Origin: DATKAS01 sp963733765
Lineage (GTDB): Bacteria; Actinomycetota; Acidimicrobiia; Acidimicrobiales; DATKAS01
Assembly: GCA_963733765.1 (NCBI GenBank)
Contig: CAVTEI010000003.1
Coordinates: forward strand, 1,364,001 to 1,428,000
Direction of reading: 5' to 3'
Length of the DNA stretch: 64,000 nt
A program made the position numbers and the translations under genes. Shown in pieces: positions 44,154 through 51,884 of this stretch. Below the pieces are notes generated by a model. The model saw only the letters and a program-made list of their open reading frames with translations, did not search any database and was not told where the DNA came from. The number at the start of each line of letters is the position of its first letter. Positions within the stretch are counted from its first letter, which is position 1.

Positions 44154-45734
44154 GTGAGCGATCAGCCGAACCTCCACGACTGGAAGCCCCTCGTCGAGGA
44201 TCTCGGCGAGCGACGCGAGAAGGCGCTCGGCATGGGCGGGCCCGCGCTCCTCGAACGCCAACGGTCGATGGGCAAGCTGCCGGTGCGTGAACGGCTCGAC
44301 CTCTTGCTCGACCCCGGTTCCTTCGTCGAGTTCGGACAGCTCGCCGATTCGATGGACCCCGCGCTCGCCGCCGATCGCGGCTACCTCGCGGCCGACGGCA
44401 TGGTGGCTGGCGTCGGGCTGATCGACGGCCGTCGCGTCGCCGTGTGTGCATACGACTTCACGGTCATGGCGGGCTCGATGGGACAGGTCGGTGAGCACAA
44501 GACCGAGCGACTGCGTGAGGTCGCGCTCCGTCAGCGCATCCCGATCGTGTGGCTGCTCGACTCCGCGGGCGCGCGGATCCAGACGTCGTCGGGATCGACG
44601 TTCGCCGAGGCCGGACACCTGTTCCGCGAGCAGGTGACGATGAGTGGGGTGGTGCCGCAGGTCGCCGCGATGCTCGGCCACTGCGCCGCGGGCACTGCCT
44701 ACATCCCGGCGCTCACCGACTTCATCCCGATGGTGAAGGGCACCTCGTCGATGGCGCTGGGCGGGCGGCATCTCGTGAAGGCGGCGACGGGCGAGGACGT
44801 GACCGAGGAGGAGATGGGCGGCTCCGAGGTCCACACGAAGGTGAGCGGCGTCGCCGACCTCGAGGTCGCAAGCGACGAGGAGTGCCTCGCGGTCGTGCGG
44901 GCGTACCTGTCGTTCTTCCCGAGCCACAACCAGGAGAACCCGCCCGTGCGGCCGGTGAGCGATCCGGTCGACCGGCGCTGCGAGGAGCTCTACGACATCG
45001 TGCCTACCGCGCCTCGGCGCGCGTACGACATGCGCAAGGTAGTGAAGGTCATCGTCGACGACGGGTACTTCTTCGAGATCAAGCCCGGATGGGCACGCAA
45101 CCTTGTGACCGGCCTCGCCCGCGTGGGTGGCATGCCGGTTGGCATCGTCGCGAGCCAACCGATGGTCCTCGGCGGTGCACTCGACGTGAACGCGGCCGAC
45201 AAGGCGGCGCGCTTCGTGTGGCTGTGCGACGCGTTCAACATCCCGCTCGTGTTCTTGCACGACGTGCCCGGCTTCATCGTCGGATCCGCGGTCGAGAAGC
45301 AGGGCATCATCCGCCACGGCGCCAAGATGCTGTTCGCCGTGTCGGAGGCGACGGTTCCGAAGGTGTCGATCGTCCTGCGGAAGTCGTACGGCGCGGGCTA
45401 CTTCGTGATGAACGGCACCGCGTACGAGTGCGACTACATCGCGATCTGGCCGACCGCAGAGATCGCCGTCATGGGCCCCGACGGCATGGTGAACATCATC
45501 ATGCGCAAGCAGCTCGAAGCGATCCCCGAGGGCAAGGAGCGCAACGACGCGCGCATCGCGATGGCCGAGGAGCTGCGCAAGAACATCGACCCCTACATCG
45601 CCGCGGGGCACGCCCATGTCGACGATGTCATCGATCCGGCCGAGACCCGCCTCGCGATCTGGAAGGGGCTGCAGGTGTCACGGACCAAGCATGTCGATCG
45701 TCCGTGGCGCAAGCACGGCGTGATGCCCGTGTAG
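44154..45734 (+). CDS. Acyl-CoA carboxylase carboxyltransferase (beta) subunit
   Basis: This 526-residue carboxyltransferase transfers carboxyl from biotin to an acyl-CoA (propionyl-, acetyl- or methylcrotonyl-CoA). The crotonase-fold N-terminal domain has YDFTVMAGSMGQVGEHKTER and LLDSAGARIQ, and the C-terminal domain has FLHDVPGFIVGSAVEKQGII and KSYGAGYFVMNG, the two oxyanion-hole regions. The small biotinyl carrier at 46620 is a likely partner, with one SDR gene in between. No biotin carboxylase (alpha) gene is in the window. The acyl-CoA specificity cannot be read directly. Confidence 0.9.
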   Translation: MSDQPNLHDWKPLVEDLGERREKALGMGGPALLERQRSMGKLPVRERLDLLLDPGSFVEFGQLADSMDPALAADRGYLAADGMVAGVGLIDGRRVAVCAYDFTVMAGSMGQVGEHKTERLREVALRQRIPIVWLLDSAGARIQTSSGSTFAEAGHLFREQVTMSGVVPQVAAMLGHCAAGTAYIPALTDFIPMVKGTSSMALGGRHLVKAATGEDVTEEEMGGSEVHTKVSGVADLEVASDEECLAVVRAYLSFFPSHNQENPPVRPVSDPVDRRCEELYDIVPTAPRRAYDMRKVVKVIVDDGYFFEIKPGWARNLVTGLARVGGMPVGIVASQPMVLGGALDVNAADKAARFVWLCDAFNIPLVFLHDVPGFIVGSAVEKQGIIRHGAKMLFAVSEATVPKVSIVLRKSYGAGYFVMNGTAYECDYIAIWPTAEIAVMGPDGMVNIIMRKQLEAIPEGKERNDARIAMAEELRKNIDPYIAAGHAHVDDVIDPAETRLAIWKGLQVSRTKHVDRPWRKHGVMPV

Positions 45735-45750
45735 CGAGCGTCGGCGGTCC

Positions 45751-46542
45751 TCAGGGGCGGCTGCGCACACCGACGAGCAGCGTCTCGATGATCCGCCTCG
45801 GTGCCTCGTTCAGCAGCGGGAACGCGAGCGCCCGCTTGGGGATGCGAACGTGCCGTCGTCCCTTCTGCACCGCCACGACGACTTCATCGGCCACCGACTC
45901 GCGGGGAACGTCGACGAGCATCTGCAGCTTGTAGAAGCGGTCGAACGACTTCCGGGTCGGGGAGTACTCGTTCACCTGGTCGAGCATGTCGGTCGGGATC
46001 GGGCCGAGCTCGACGAGCGTGGTGCCGATGGGCGTGCCCTTGAGCTCGAGTCGCAGCACGCCGCTGAAGTTCGTGAGCCCGCCCTTCGTCGAGCAATACG
46101 ACGTCATGCCGGCGAAGCCGCCCACGCCCGCGAGCGAGGAGACGTTCACGATGTGGCCGCGGCCGCGCATCAACATCCCGGGGAGGACCTGCCGGCACAG
46201 CTCGACCGGCGTCACGAGGTTCACCTGGTGGATGGTGCGGATGTCCTCCGCCTTCGTGTCGACGAGCGCGCCGACCATGTCGAGCCCCGCGTTGTTCACC
46301 AGCACGTCGACCGGGCCGGTGTCGCGCTCGACCCGCGCGATCAGACCGTCGACCTGGGCCGGATCGCCGAGGTCGGTCGCGATCGACGCGCCGCCGACGT
46401 CTGCCATCACCTTGCCGAGCAGCTCGGCGTTGCGGGCCACCCCGACCACATGGGCGCCCTCTTGTGCGAAGCGCTGTGCGAGTGCCTCACCGATGCCGCG
46501 TGATGCACCAGTGATGAGCACGTTCTTGCCGGTCAGATCCAT
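45751..46542 (-). CDS. SDR family oxidoreductase
   Basis: This 263-residue classical short-chain dehydrogenase has the cofactor motif VLITGASRGIGEALAQ near residue 8 and the NNAG motif in DVLVNNAGLDMVG. The catalytic residues are Ser in NVSSLAGVGG and Y-x-x-x-K in TSYCSTKGGL. The C-terminal region (RHVRIPKRALAFPLLNEAPR) extends into a membrane-associating segment, as in lipid-acting SDRs. The ATG at 46542 gives the standard N-terminus. It converges on the carboxylase gene and is divergent from the biotinyl carrier, with 77 nt between starts. Confidence 0.87.
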   Translation of the reverse strand: MDLTGKNVLITGASRGIGEALAQRFAQEGAHVVGVARNAELLGKVMADVGGASIATDLGDPAQVDGLIARVERDTGPVDVLVNNAGLDMVGALVDTKAEDIRTIHQVNLVTPVELCRQVLPGMLMRGRGHIVNVSSLAGVGGFAGMTSYCSTKGGLTNFSGVLRLELKGTPIGTTLVELGPIPTDMLDQVNEYSPTRKSFDRFYKLQMLVDVPRESVADEVVVAVQKGRRHVRIPKRALAFPLLNEAPRRIIETLLVGVRSRP

Positions 46543-46619
46543 CGGCCCCCCTCGGTCGCCCGCCCTCCGTGGGCGCCATAGTCTCGCCCGCCAGCGCCGC
46601 GGGCGCACGGGGAGGCGTC

Positions 46620-46832
46620 GTGACCGAAGTTCGGGCCGAGATCACCGCGAACGTCTGGCAGGTGCGCACCGAAGTGGGCGCGCAGGTGGCCGAGGGCGAC
46701 GAGCTCGTCATTCTGGAGTCGATGAAGATGGAGATCCCCGTCGTGGCGCCGGTTTCGGGCACCGTCACCGAGATCCGGGTCGCCCCCGACGACAAGATTC
46801 AGGAGGGCGACGTCGTCGTCGTGATCGACTGA
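46620..46832 (+). CDS. Biotin carboxyl carrier domain protein (small BCCP)
   Basis: This 70-residue stand-alone biotinyl domain has biotin acceptor K36 in LVILESMKMEIPVVAP, the canonical E-(S/A)-M-K-M motif, flanked by the two half-barrels. It carries carboxyl groups between a biotin carboxylase and a carboxyltransferase, presumably the one at 44154. The GTG at 46620 follows GGGGAGG closely, which fixes the start over the longer open frame from 46569. Two tandem copies of dispersed repeat R1 follow the stop. Confidence 0.9.
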   Translation: MTEVRAEITANVWQVRTEVGAQVAEGDELVILESMKMEIPVVAPVSGTVTEIRVAPDDKIQEGDVVVVID

Positions 46833-46855
46833 CCGACCCTCTCTTCGTCGCCGGC

Positions 46856-47024
46856 CTCCGCTCCGCTTCGCCCGGCTCCTGCTCGCTTCGCTCGACAATC
46901 GGTGCTTCGCGCACCCGGCGGCGCATTGCGCCGCCCGCTACCGCTTCGCTTCGGGCGGCTCCTGCTCGCTATCGCTCGACAATCGGTACTTCGCGCACCC
47001 GGCGGCGCATTGCGCCGCCCGCTA
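46856..47024 (+). repeat. Dispersed repeat R1, two tandem copies (A and B)
   Basis: Copy A (about 46856-46940) and copy B (about 46941-47024) are nearly identical over 84-85 bp: both have CGGCTCCTGCTCGCT, CGCTCGACAATCGGT, CTTCGCGCACCCGG and the hairpin CGGCGCATTGCGCCGCC. A third copy lies inverted at 4463-4551. The array occupies almost the entire 189-nt gap between the biotinyl carrier and esterase genes, and copy B runs into the esterase stop codon (TAG on the minus strand). It resembles a REP/BIME-type element or a double T-less terminator. Confidence 0.85.
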
Positions 47025-47940
47025 GCTCGAGAAGGCCTTCTTCAGGAGGCTGATCGACTCGGCTTGCGCTTGGTCGGCCGCGGGCATCACCCCGACCATC
47101 GTGAAGAAGCCGTGGATCTGGCCGTCGTAGCGCGTGTTCGTCACTGAGACACCGACCTCGCGCAGCTTCTCCGCGTATGCCTCACCCTCGTCACGCAGGG
47201 GATCGAACTCGGCCGTGATCACGTGCGCGGGTGGCGTCTTGGCGAGCACCTCGTCGCTGGCGAACAGCGGCGAGAGGAGCGGCTGCGTGACGTCAGTGCC
47301 CTCCTCGTAGTAGTGGCCCATGAACCAATCCATGGCCTCCTTCGTGAGGAGGTAGCCCTCGGCGTTCTCCTTGACCGACGGGAACGACATCGTGATGTCG
47401 ACCACGGGGTAGACGAGAAGCTGGTACGCGATGCCGGGCACCGAGTTGGACACGATCGCGCTCGAGGTTGCCGCCCGCGGAGTCGCCGCCCACCGCGACA
47501 CGCGACGGATCGCCGCCGAGCGAGGCCGTGTTCGCGAGCACCCACTTCGACACTGCGATGCACACGTTCGGACCCGCTGGGAAACGCGCCTCGGGCGCGA
47601 GCGGATAGTCGACGTTCACGACGATGCACCCGGCGCCGTTCGCCAGGCGGCGGGCGGTCGCCTCGCTGTTCGCCGCGGTGCCAATCACGAAGCCGCCACC
47701 GTGGATCCAGATCAGCACGGGCAGCCCGCCGTCGCTGGTGCCCGCGGGCTTGATCACCTGGCAGGGGATGCCCTCGATCGTCTGCCACTCGCTGGACGCG
47801 ACCTCCGGCATCTCGGGCGCCATCGCTTCCATTGCGGTCATCTGCGCTCGAAGCTCTTCGGGTGAGATGTCACCTCCGAGCTTGATGCCCATCTCGTTGA
47901 TGAGGTCGAGGATCTGACGGGCAGCAGGATCGAGAGGCAT
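47022..47940 (-). CDS. Alpha/beta hydrolase, hormone-sensitive lipase family (one frame break)
   Basis: This carboxylesterase of the HSL (family IV) type has about 305 residues when corrected. The oxyanion-hole motif HGGG is at residues 80-83 (LIWIHGGGFVIG), nucleophile S154 is in VAVGGDSAGGN, and the acid and base are in EFDPLRDEGEAYAEKL and DGQIHGFF. One extra base just after the GDSAGGN codons (near 47466) splits the reading frame. It probably hydrolyses short-chain acyl esters in the cytosol. The stop codon touches repeat R1 copy B. The sortase gene lies 28 nt upstream on the same strand. Confidence 0.87.
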
Positions 47941-47968
47941 GCGCGGGATGTTATGCCGCGGCCCGACG

Positions 47969-49066
47969 TCAGATGTTGGGCGGCAGAAGGCGGGCGACGT
48001 TCTCGTAGAAGAAGTAGAGAACGAAGAGGAACGGGATGACGGCGAGCAGGTAGGCGGCCCACCGCTTCCAGTGCCGGCCGAGGAACCAGAAGCCGACGGC
48101 GACGGCGGTGGCGAGGAGACCCCACAGGATCGTCGGCAGCCACGCACTCGAGTCGCTGAACCATCCGGCGCTGAACGAGTCGAGCGCTGCGATCGTCGGG
48201 TCTTCGACCGGCTCGACGATCGTCTGCTCGTCGCCGTTGTCCACCGGCGGTGCCACCACCGTTGTAACGGCCGCTGGCAATGCATCCTGCACCGACGTGT
48301 CGAGCCGAGCCTTCACGATGATGCGCTGCCGCGAGCTGTAGCGCGGGTTGCAGGAAGTGAGCGTGAGCGTGGCGTCGGGCGTCTGATCGAGCACGCTGAA
48401 GTCGGTCGGCTTCACGATCAGGGTCTCGGTCACGAGGTACCGGAACCGTCCCTGCACGGTCGTCACGACGATCGTGTCGCCCGCAACGAGCTCGTCGACG
48501 CGGAAGAACGGCGCGCCGTAGGTCGTGCGGTGGCCGGCGATCGCGGAGTTGCCGACCTGCCCGGGCATCGGCGTCTGGGGATAGTGCCCGGGCCCCTTGC
48601 GCAGGTCCGACACTGCAACGCCGGCGACCACGATCTTGTCGACGTCGATCTTCGGGATCTCGATCCGGGCCAGCGGGTCGCCCGGCTCCACGACGGGCGG
48701 CGGCACCGCAGCGGGCGCGACAGTCGTCGTGGGGGCAATAGAGGAAGCCGAGGACGGCCGGGTCGTCGTCTCCCGGGTCGTTGTCGGCGCCGGTGTCGTG
48801 GCGATGATGCTCTCGAACTCGTTCTCGAGCTTGTTCTGCGCCCGCGCTTCCTGGATGCCGGTGCCCCACAGCTGGTACACGACGAACAGGAGGATGAGGA
48901 CGCCCGCGCCGATGAGCACGCGCCCGATGCCTCCGACGACCCACCGCCAGTCGCGTGATCGCGTTTTCTTGGCGCCATCGGGGCTCAGAGACCCGTTGGC
49001 GCCAAAAGAATCAGCCACGGCTGGCGTTGGGGTGTCGAGGTCGATGCCGCCGCCGTCGACGTCCAC
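47969..49066 (-). CDS. Class E sortase with C-terminal membrane segments
   Basis: This membrane-bound transpeptidase of about 365 residues would attach surface proteins to the cell wall. After an N-terminal helix (about residues 45-65) and a Thr/Pro-rich linker comes the sortase barrel: RIEIPKIDVDKIVVAGV, the catalytic His in GNSAIAGHRTTYG, the catalytic Cys in TLTLTSCNPRYSS and an Arg shortly after. Two further helices lie at the C-terminus. Residues 19-35 are encoded by dispersed repeat R2 (FGANGSLSPDGAKK). GTG at 49066 is preferred because a TACCCT box ends 6 nt upstream; an in-frame TTG at 49114 is the alternative. The substrate protein was not found. Confidence 0.85.
   Translation of the reverse strand: MDVDGGGIDLDTPTPAVADSFGANGSLSPDGAKKTRSRDWRWVVGGIGRVLIGAGVLILLFVVYQLWGTGIQEARAQNKLENEFESIIATTPAPTTTRETTTRPSSASSIAPTTTVAPAAVPPPVVEPGDPLARIEIPKIDVDKIVVAGVAVSDLRKGPGHYPQTPMPGQVGNSAIAGHRTTYGAPFFRVDELVAGDTIVVTTVQGRFRYLVTETLIVKPTDFSVLDQTPDATLTLTSCNPRYSSRQRIIVKARLDTSVQDALPAAVTTVVAPPVDNGDEQTIVEPVEDPTIAALDSFSAGWFSDSSAWLPTILWGLLATAVAVGFWFLGRHWKRWAAYLLAVIPFLFVLYFFYENVARLLPPNI
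48963..49012. repeat. Dispersed repeat R2, copy 2, translated inside the sortase gene
   Basis: About 41 of 50 bases match the intergenic element at 10034-10082 by hand alignment, including GTTTTCTTGGCGC, TCAGAGACCCG and TGGCGCCA. On the minus strand it is read in frame as DSFGANGSLSPDGAKKT, between the start codon and the membrane helix, where sequence constraint should be low. Confidence 0.72.
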
Positions 49067-49072
49067 GAGGGC

Positions 49073-49078
49073 AGGGTA
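49073..49078 (-). promoter_or_regulatory. Candidate -10 box, leaderless start of sortase gene
   Basis: On the minus strand TACCCT ends 6 nt before the GTG at 49066. The start of the ccm operon is 67 nt away in the opposite direction. Confidence 0.4.
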
Positions 49079-49132
49079 CCCAACCCCCGCATTGTCGCCT
49101 TCGCGCCCCCACAACTACGGTGAGCAGGTCTC

Positions 49133-49846
49133 ATGGACTCCGTCGTCCACCTTCGCGCGGCGGTCTCGCTGCTTGGGCGCTTCCCCGCGCTGGCCGGGGT
49201 CGATCTCGACGTGGCCCCCGGCGAGATCGTCCTGGTGCGAGGTCCGAACGGTGCCGGCAAGACCACGCTGCTCCGTCTGTGTGCGGGCCTTGCCAATCTC
49301 AGCTCGGGCGAGGCCGTGGTCCTCGGCTGCGACCTCGCGCACGACCCGCGGTCTGTCCGCCCGCGCGTCGGTCTGCTTGGTCATGCCACGGCGCTCTACG
49401 ACGACCTGTCCGTCGTCGACAACGTACGGTTTTGGTCTCGCGCGGCGGGTGCTCGTGCCGCAGATGCCGAGGAGGCGATCGAGCAGCTCGGCCTGAGCGG
49501 TCGCCTCGCGAAGGTGCCCGTCGCCCGGCTGTCGGCCGGTCAACGCCGGCGCGCCGCCCTCGCGATCCTCGTCGCCCGCCGCCCGGAGCTCTGGCTGCTC
49601 GACGAGCCCCATGCGGGCCTCGACGCGACCGGCCGCGACCTCGTCGACGACCTCGTTCGCCGAGCTGCCGCCGCCGGCGCCACGGTCCTGATCGCATCGC
49701 ACGAGCTCGACCGAGCCGTGCCGCTCGCGGGCCGCACGGTCACGCTGGTCGGCGGCCGGCTCCAGGCTGTGCCCCAAGAGACTGTGCCCGAGAAGACCCT
49801 GCCCCAGAAGACCGTGCCCCAAGCGGAGTCGGTCCGTGTTCCGTGA
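49133..49846 (+). CDS. ccmA: Heme exporter ATP-binding protein CcmA
   Basis: This ATPase of the CcmABCD complex releases holo-CcmE during System I cytochrome c biogenesis. Walker A is RGPNGAGKTTLLRL (about residue 35), the signature is RLSAGQRRRAALA, and Walker B is ELWLLDEPHAGLD. The last 25 or so residues are four imperfect pentapeptides (VPQET, VPEKT, LPQKT, VPQAE), a tail not typical of CcmA. It is the first gene of a nine-gene operon, and its end overlaps ccmB by 11 nt. Identification rests mainly on the operon, since ABC ATPases are alike. Confidence 0.9.
   Translation: MDSVVHLRAAVSLLGRFPALAGVDLDVAPGEIVLVRGPNGAGKTTLLRLCAGLANLSSGEAVVLGCDLAHDPRSVRPRVGLLGHATALYDDLSVVDNVRFWSRAAGARAADAEEAIEQLGLSGRLAKVPVARLSAGQRRRAALAILVARRPELWLLDEPHAGLDATGRDLVDDLVRRAAAAGATVLIASHELDRAVPLAGRTVTLVGGRLQAVPQETVPEKTLPQKTVPQAESVRVP
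49769..49828 (+). repeat. Four imperfect 15-bp tandem units at the ccmA 3' end
   Basis: Units at 49769, 49784, 49799 and 49814 each encode a pentapeptide of the form (V/L)P(Q/E)xx. They add a charged, proline-punctuated tail six codons before the stop. Confidence 0.8.
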
Positions 49847-50504
49847 CGCGGCTCTCATCGCGGGCAAGGACCTTCGGATAGAAGCGCGGTCTCGCGTCGC
49901 GACGAACCAGATCGCGCCGTTCGCGGTGCTCGTGCTGATCCTCTTCGCTTTCGCCCTCGATCCCGACCGCGGCATCCTCGCCCGCGCGACTGCCGGGCTT
50001 TTCTGGATCACGGTGCTGTTCTGCGCGCTGCTCGCCATCCAGCGGGGCTTCTCGATCGAGTCGGCCGACGGCAACCGAGACGCACTGCGCCTCACGTCTC
50101 TCGACCCCGCCGGGATCTTCCTGGGCAAGGCCAGTGCGATCGCGCTCGAGCTGCTCGGGCTCGAAGTGCTGCTGCTGATCGGCGTCGTCGTCCTCTACGA
50201 CGCGTCACTCGACAGCGCCGGACTGCTCGCGCTCACGATCGTCACCGCGACCGCCGGTCTCGCGGCCGCCGGTACCCTCTACGGCGTCCTCGCCGCCGGG
50301 CTCAGAGTTCGGGAGACCTTGCTTCCCCTGCTCCTGCTCCCAGTGGTGGCGCCGGTGCTCATCGGGGCCACGAGGGCGTTCGAGGCGGCGCTCGCCGGCT
50401 CGCCCTCCGAGGGCTGGCCGTGGGTCGGCCTCCTCGGCGTCTTCGCCCTCGTCTACACGGCGCTCGGGCTCGTTGCCTTCGGACCGCTCCTCGAGGAGTC
50501 GTGA
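49836..50504 (+). CDS. ccmB: Heme exporter protein CcmB
   Basis: This membrane subunit of the CcmABCD complex is 222 residues with six hydrophobic segments. The start AALIAGKDLRIEARSRVATN is the usual CcmB opening (kDlr.E.R), followed by AVLVLILFAFALDPD. GFSIESADGNRDALRLTSLD matches the conserved cytoplasmic loop, though it lacks the exact proteobacterial wording. The GTG start overlaps the ccmA end, and the stop overlaps the ccmC ATG (TGATG). Confidence 0.9.
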   Translation: MFRDAALIAGKDLRIEARSRVATNQIAPFAVLVLILFAFALDPDRGILARATAGLFWITVLFCALLAIQRGFSIESADGNRDALRLTSLDPAGIFLGKASAIALELLGLEVLLLIGVVVLYDASLDSAGLLALTIVTATAGLAAAGTLYGVLAAGLRVRETLLPLLLLPVVAPVLIGATRAFEAALAGSPSEGWPWVGLLGVFALVYTALGLVAFGPLLEES

Positions 50505-51277
50505 TGCTCGACCAGCAGGCTGAGACGTCCAGCGGCGCCGGGTCGGTGACCTCCACCGGCACGAAGGCGACCCGCGCGCTCGGCATCGCCTGTCTCGCCG
50601 GCACCGCGCTCCTCGTGTTCCTCGGCCTCGTCGGCACTCCCGAAGACGAGGTCCAGGGTGACAGCGTCCGCCTCCTCTACATCCACGCGCCCGCCATGTG
50701 GGTCGCGTACCTCGCGTTCGGCATCACCGCTCTCGGCAGCGTGATGTACCTCTGGAAGCGCACCCGCTCGCTCACCTGGGATCGCGTCGCGGGAGCGTCC
50801 GCCGAGATCGGTGTCGTGTTCACTGCGGTCGGTCTCGTGACGGGGATGATCTGGGGCCATCTGTCGTGGGGCGTCTTCTGGACATGGGACGCACGGCTCA
50901 CGACGACTTCACTCCTGTTCGTCCTCTTCCTCGGCTACCTCGCGCTCAGGCGCATGCCGGCCGAGCCGCATGTGCGGGCGAAGCGCGCCGCGATCCTCGG
51001 CATCATCGCGTTCATCGACGTGCCGATCGTCCACCAATCGGTCGAGTGGTGGCGCACGCTCCATCAGGACGCGACGGTGTTGCGCCGCGACCTCGACGTC
51101 CAGGTCGACGGCATCATGCTGTTCACGCTGTTCCTGGGCTTCATCGTGTTCACGTCGATCTACGCGTGGCTGCTGTTGCATCGCCACCGTGTCGCAGTGA
51201 TGGAGGACGCGCTCGACGAGCACGGTCTCGAGCTCGCGATCGAGGAACGACACGCCGAAGGGATGGCGACGGCATGA
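50504..51277 (+). CDS. ccmC: Heme transporter CcmC (cytochrome c biogenesis, CcsA family)
   Basis: This heme-handling membrane protein delivers heme to CcmE. It has six helices and the tryptophan-rich WWD-type motif as WGHLSWGVFWTWDARLTTT. Conserved His residues flank it (YIHAPAMWVAYLAF and VPIVHQSVEWWRTLH) as axial heme ligands. Its length, 257 residues, is normal. ATG at 50504 overlaps the ccmB stop, and the ccmC stop overlaps the ccmD start (ATGA). Confidence 0.93.
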   Translation: MLDQQAETSSGAGSVTSTGTKATRALGIACLAGTALLVFLGLVGTPEDEVQGDSVRLLYIHAPAMWVAYLAFGITALGSVMYLWKRTRSLTWDRVAGASAEIGVVFTAVGLVTGMIWGHLSWGVFWTWDARLTTTSLLFVLFLGYLALRRMPAEPHVRAKRAAILGIIAFIDVPIVHQSVEWWRTLHQDATVLRRDLDVQVDGIMLFTLFLGFIVFTSIYAWLLLHRHRVAVMEDALDEHGLELAIEERHAEGMATA

Positions 51278-51408
51278 CCGACGCCGGATGGATCCTCTCG
51301 GGCTGGGCCATCGTGCTCGGCGGCATCGGTGCGTACGCGCTGCGCGTCATCACGCGTGGGCGCTCGCTCGCAAAGCAGCTGCCCGATGAGGACAAGACGT
51401 GGACCTGA
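51274..51408 (+). CDS. ccmD: Heme exporter protein CcmD-like small membrane protein
   Basis: This 44-residue protein has one hydrophobic helix (GWAIVLGGIGAYALRVITRG) and a charged tail (KQLPDEDKTW), the architecture of CcmD, which helps release holo-CcmE from CcmABC. Sequence similarity in this family is weak, so the call depends on size, topology and its exact place between ccmC and ccmE. Both junctions overlap (ATGA with ccmC; 10 nt with ccmE). Confidence 0.8.
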   Translation: MTDAGWILSGWAIVLGGIGAYALRVITRGRSLAKQLPDEDKTWT

Positions 51409-51878
51409 CACCACGCACCGGGCCCGACGCGGCAGTCGCGTCAGCCGCCCGCACGCGCGCACCCTCCACGCGTGGCCGCAAGATCGGCGTGAGCGTCGTG
51501 CTCGCTCTCGTGCTCGCCGCGGGAGCGATCATCCTCTTCCAGGGCCTCAGCAACGCGACGATGTACTTCTACAACGCGGACGAGGCGGTCGCGAAGCGCG
51601 CGGCGCTCGAGGACAAGCGCTTCCGGCTGCAGGGCGAGGTCGTGCCCGGCACGATTCGGGAAGAGGGCGACCTCGTCGCGTTCGACGTGCGGTTCAACGA
51701 GGTGACGGTGGCGGTGCAGAACGAGGGCAGCCCGCCCGACCTCTTCCAGGAGGGGATCCCGGTCGTGCTCGAGGGCCGCTGGGCGGGGGAGACGTTCGCG
51801 AGCGACCGGATCCTCGTGAAGCACAGCTCCGAGTACAAGGCGGAGAACCCCGATCGGGTGCCCGCCGATGCTCCCTAG
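51399..51878 (+). CDS. ccmE: Cytochrome c-type biogenesis protein CcmE (heme chaperone)
   Basis: This periplasm-facing heme chaperone is anchored by one N-terminal helix (residues 30-48). The OB-fold follows (RFRLQGEVVPGTIREEG, then VAFDVRFNEVTVAVQNEG). The covalent heme-binding site is H142-x-x-x-Y146 in LVKHSSEYKAENPDR, so it is the His-type CcmE of bacteria and not the Cys-type seen in some archaea. Its 159 residues are normal. GTG at 51399 overlaps ccmD by 10 nt. Confidence 0.93.
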   Translation: MDLTPRTGPDAAVASAARTRAPSTRGRKIGVSVVLALVLAAGAIILFQGLSNATMYFYNADEAVAKRAALEDKRFRLQGEVVPGTIREEGDLVAFDVRFNEVTVAVQNEGSPPDLFQEGIPVVLEGRWAGETFASDRILVKHSSEYKAENPDRVPADAP

Positions 51879-51884
51879 TCGCGC

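Noticed and set aside
49769..49828. CRISPR-like direct repeats
   Set aside because: The 15-bp units are contiguous without spacers and are in frame inside ccmA.
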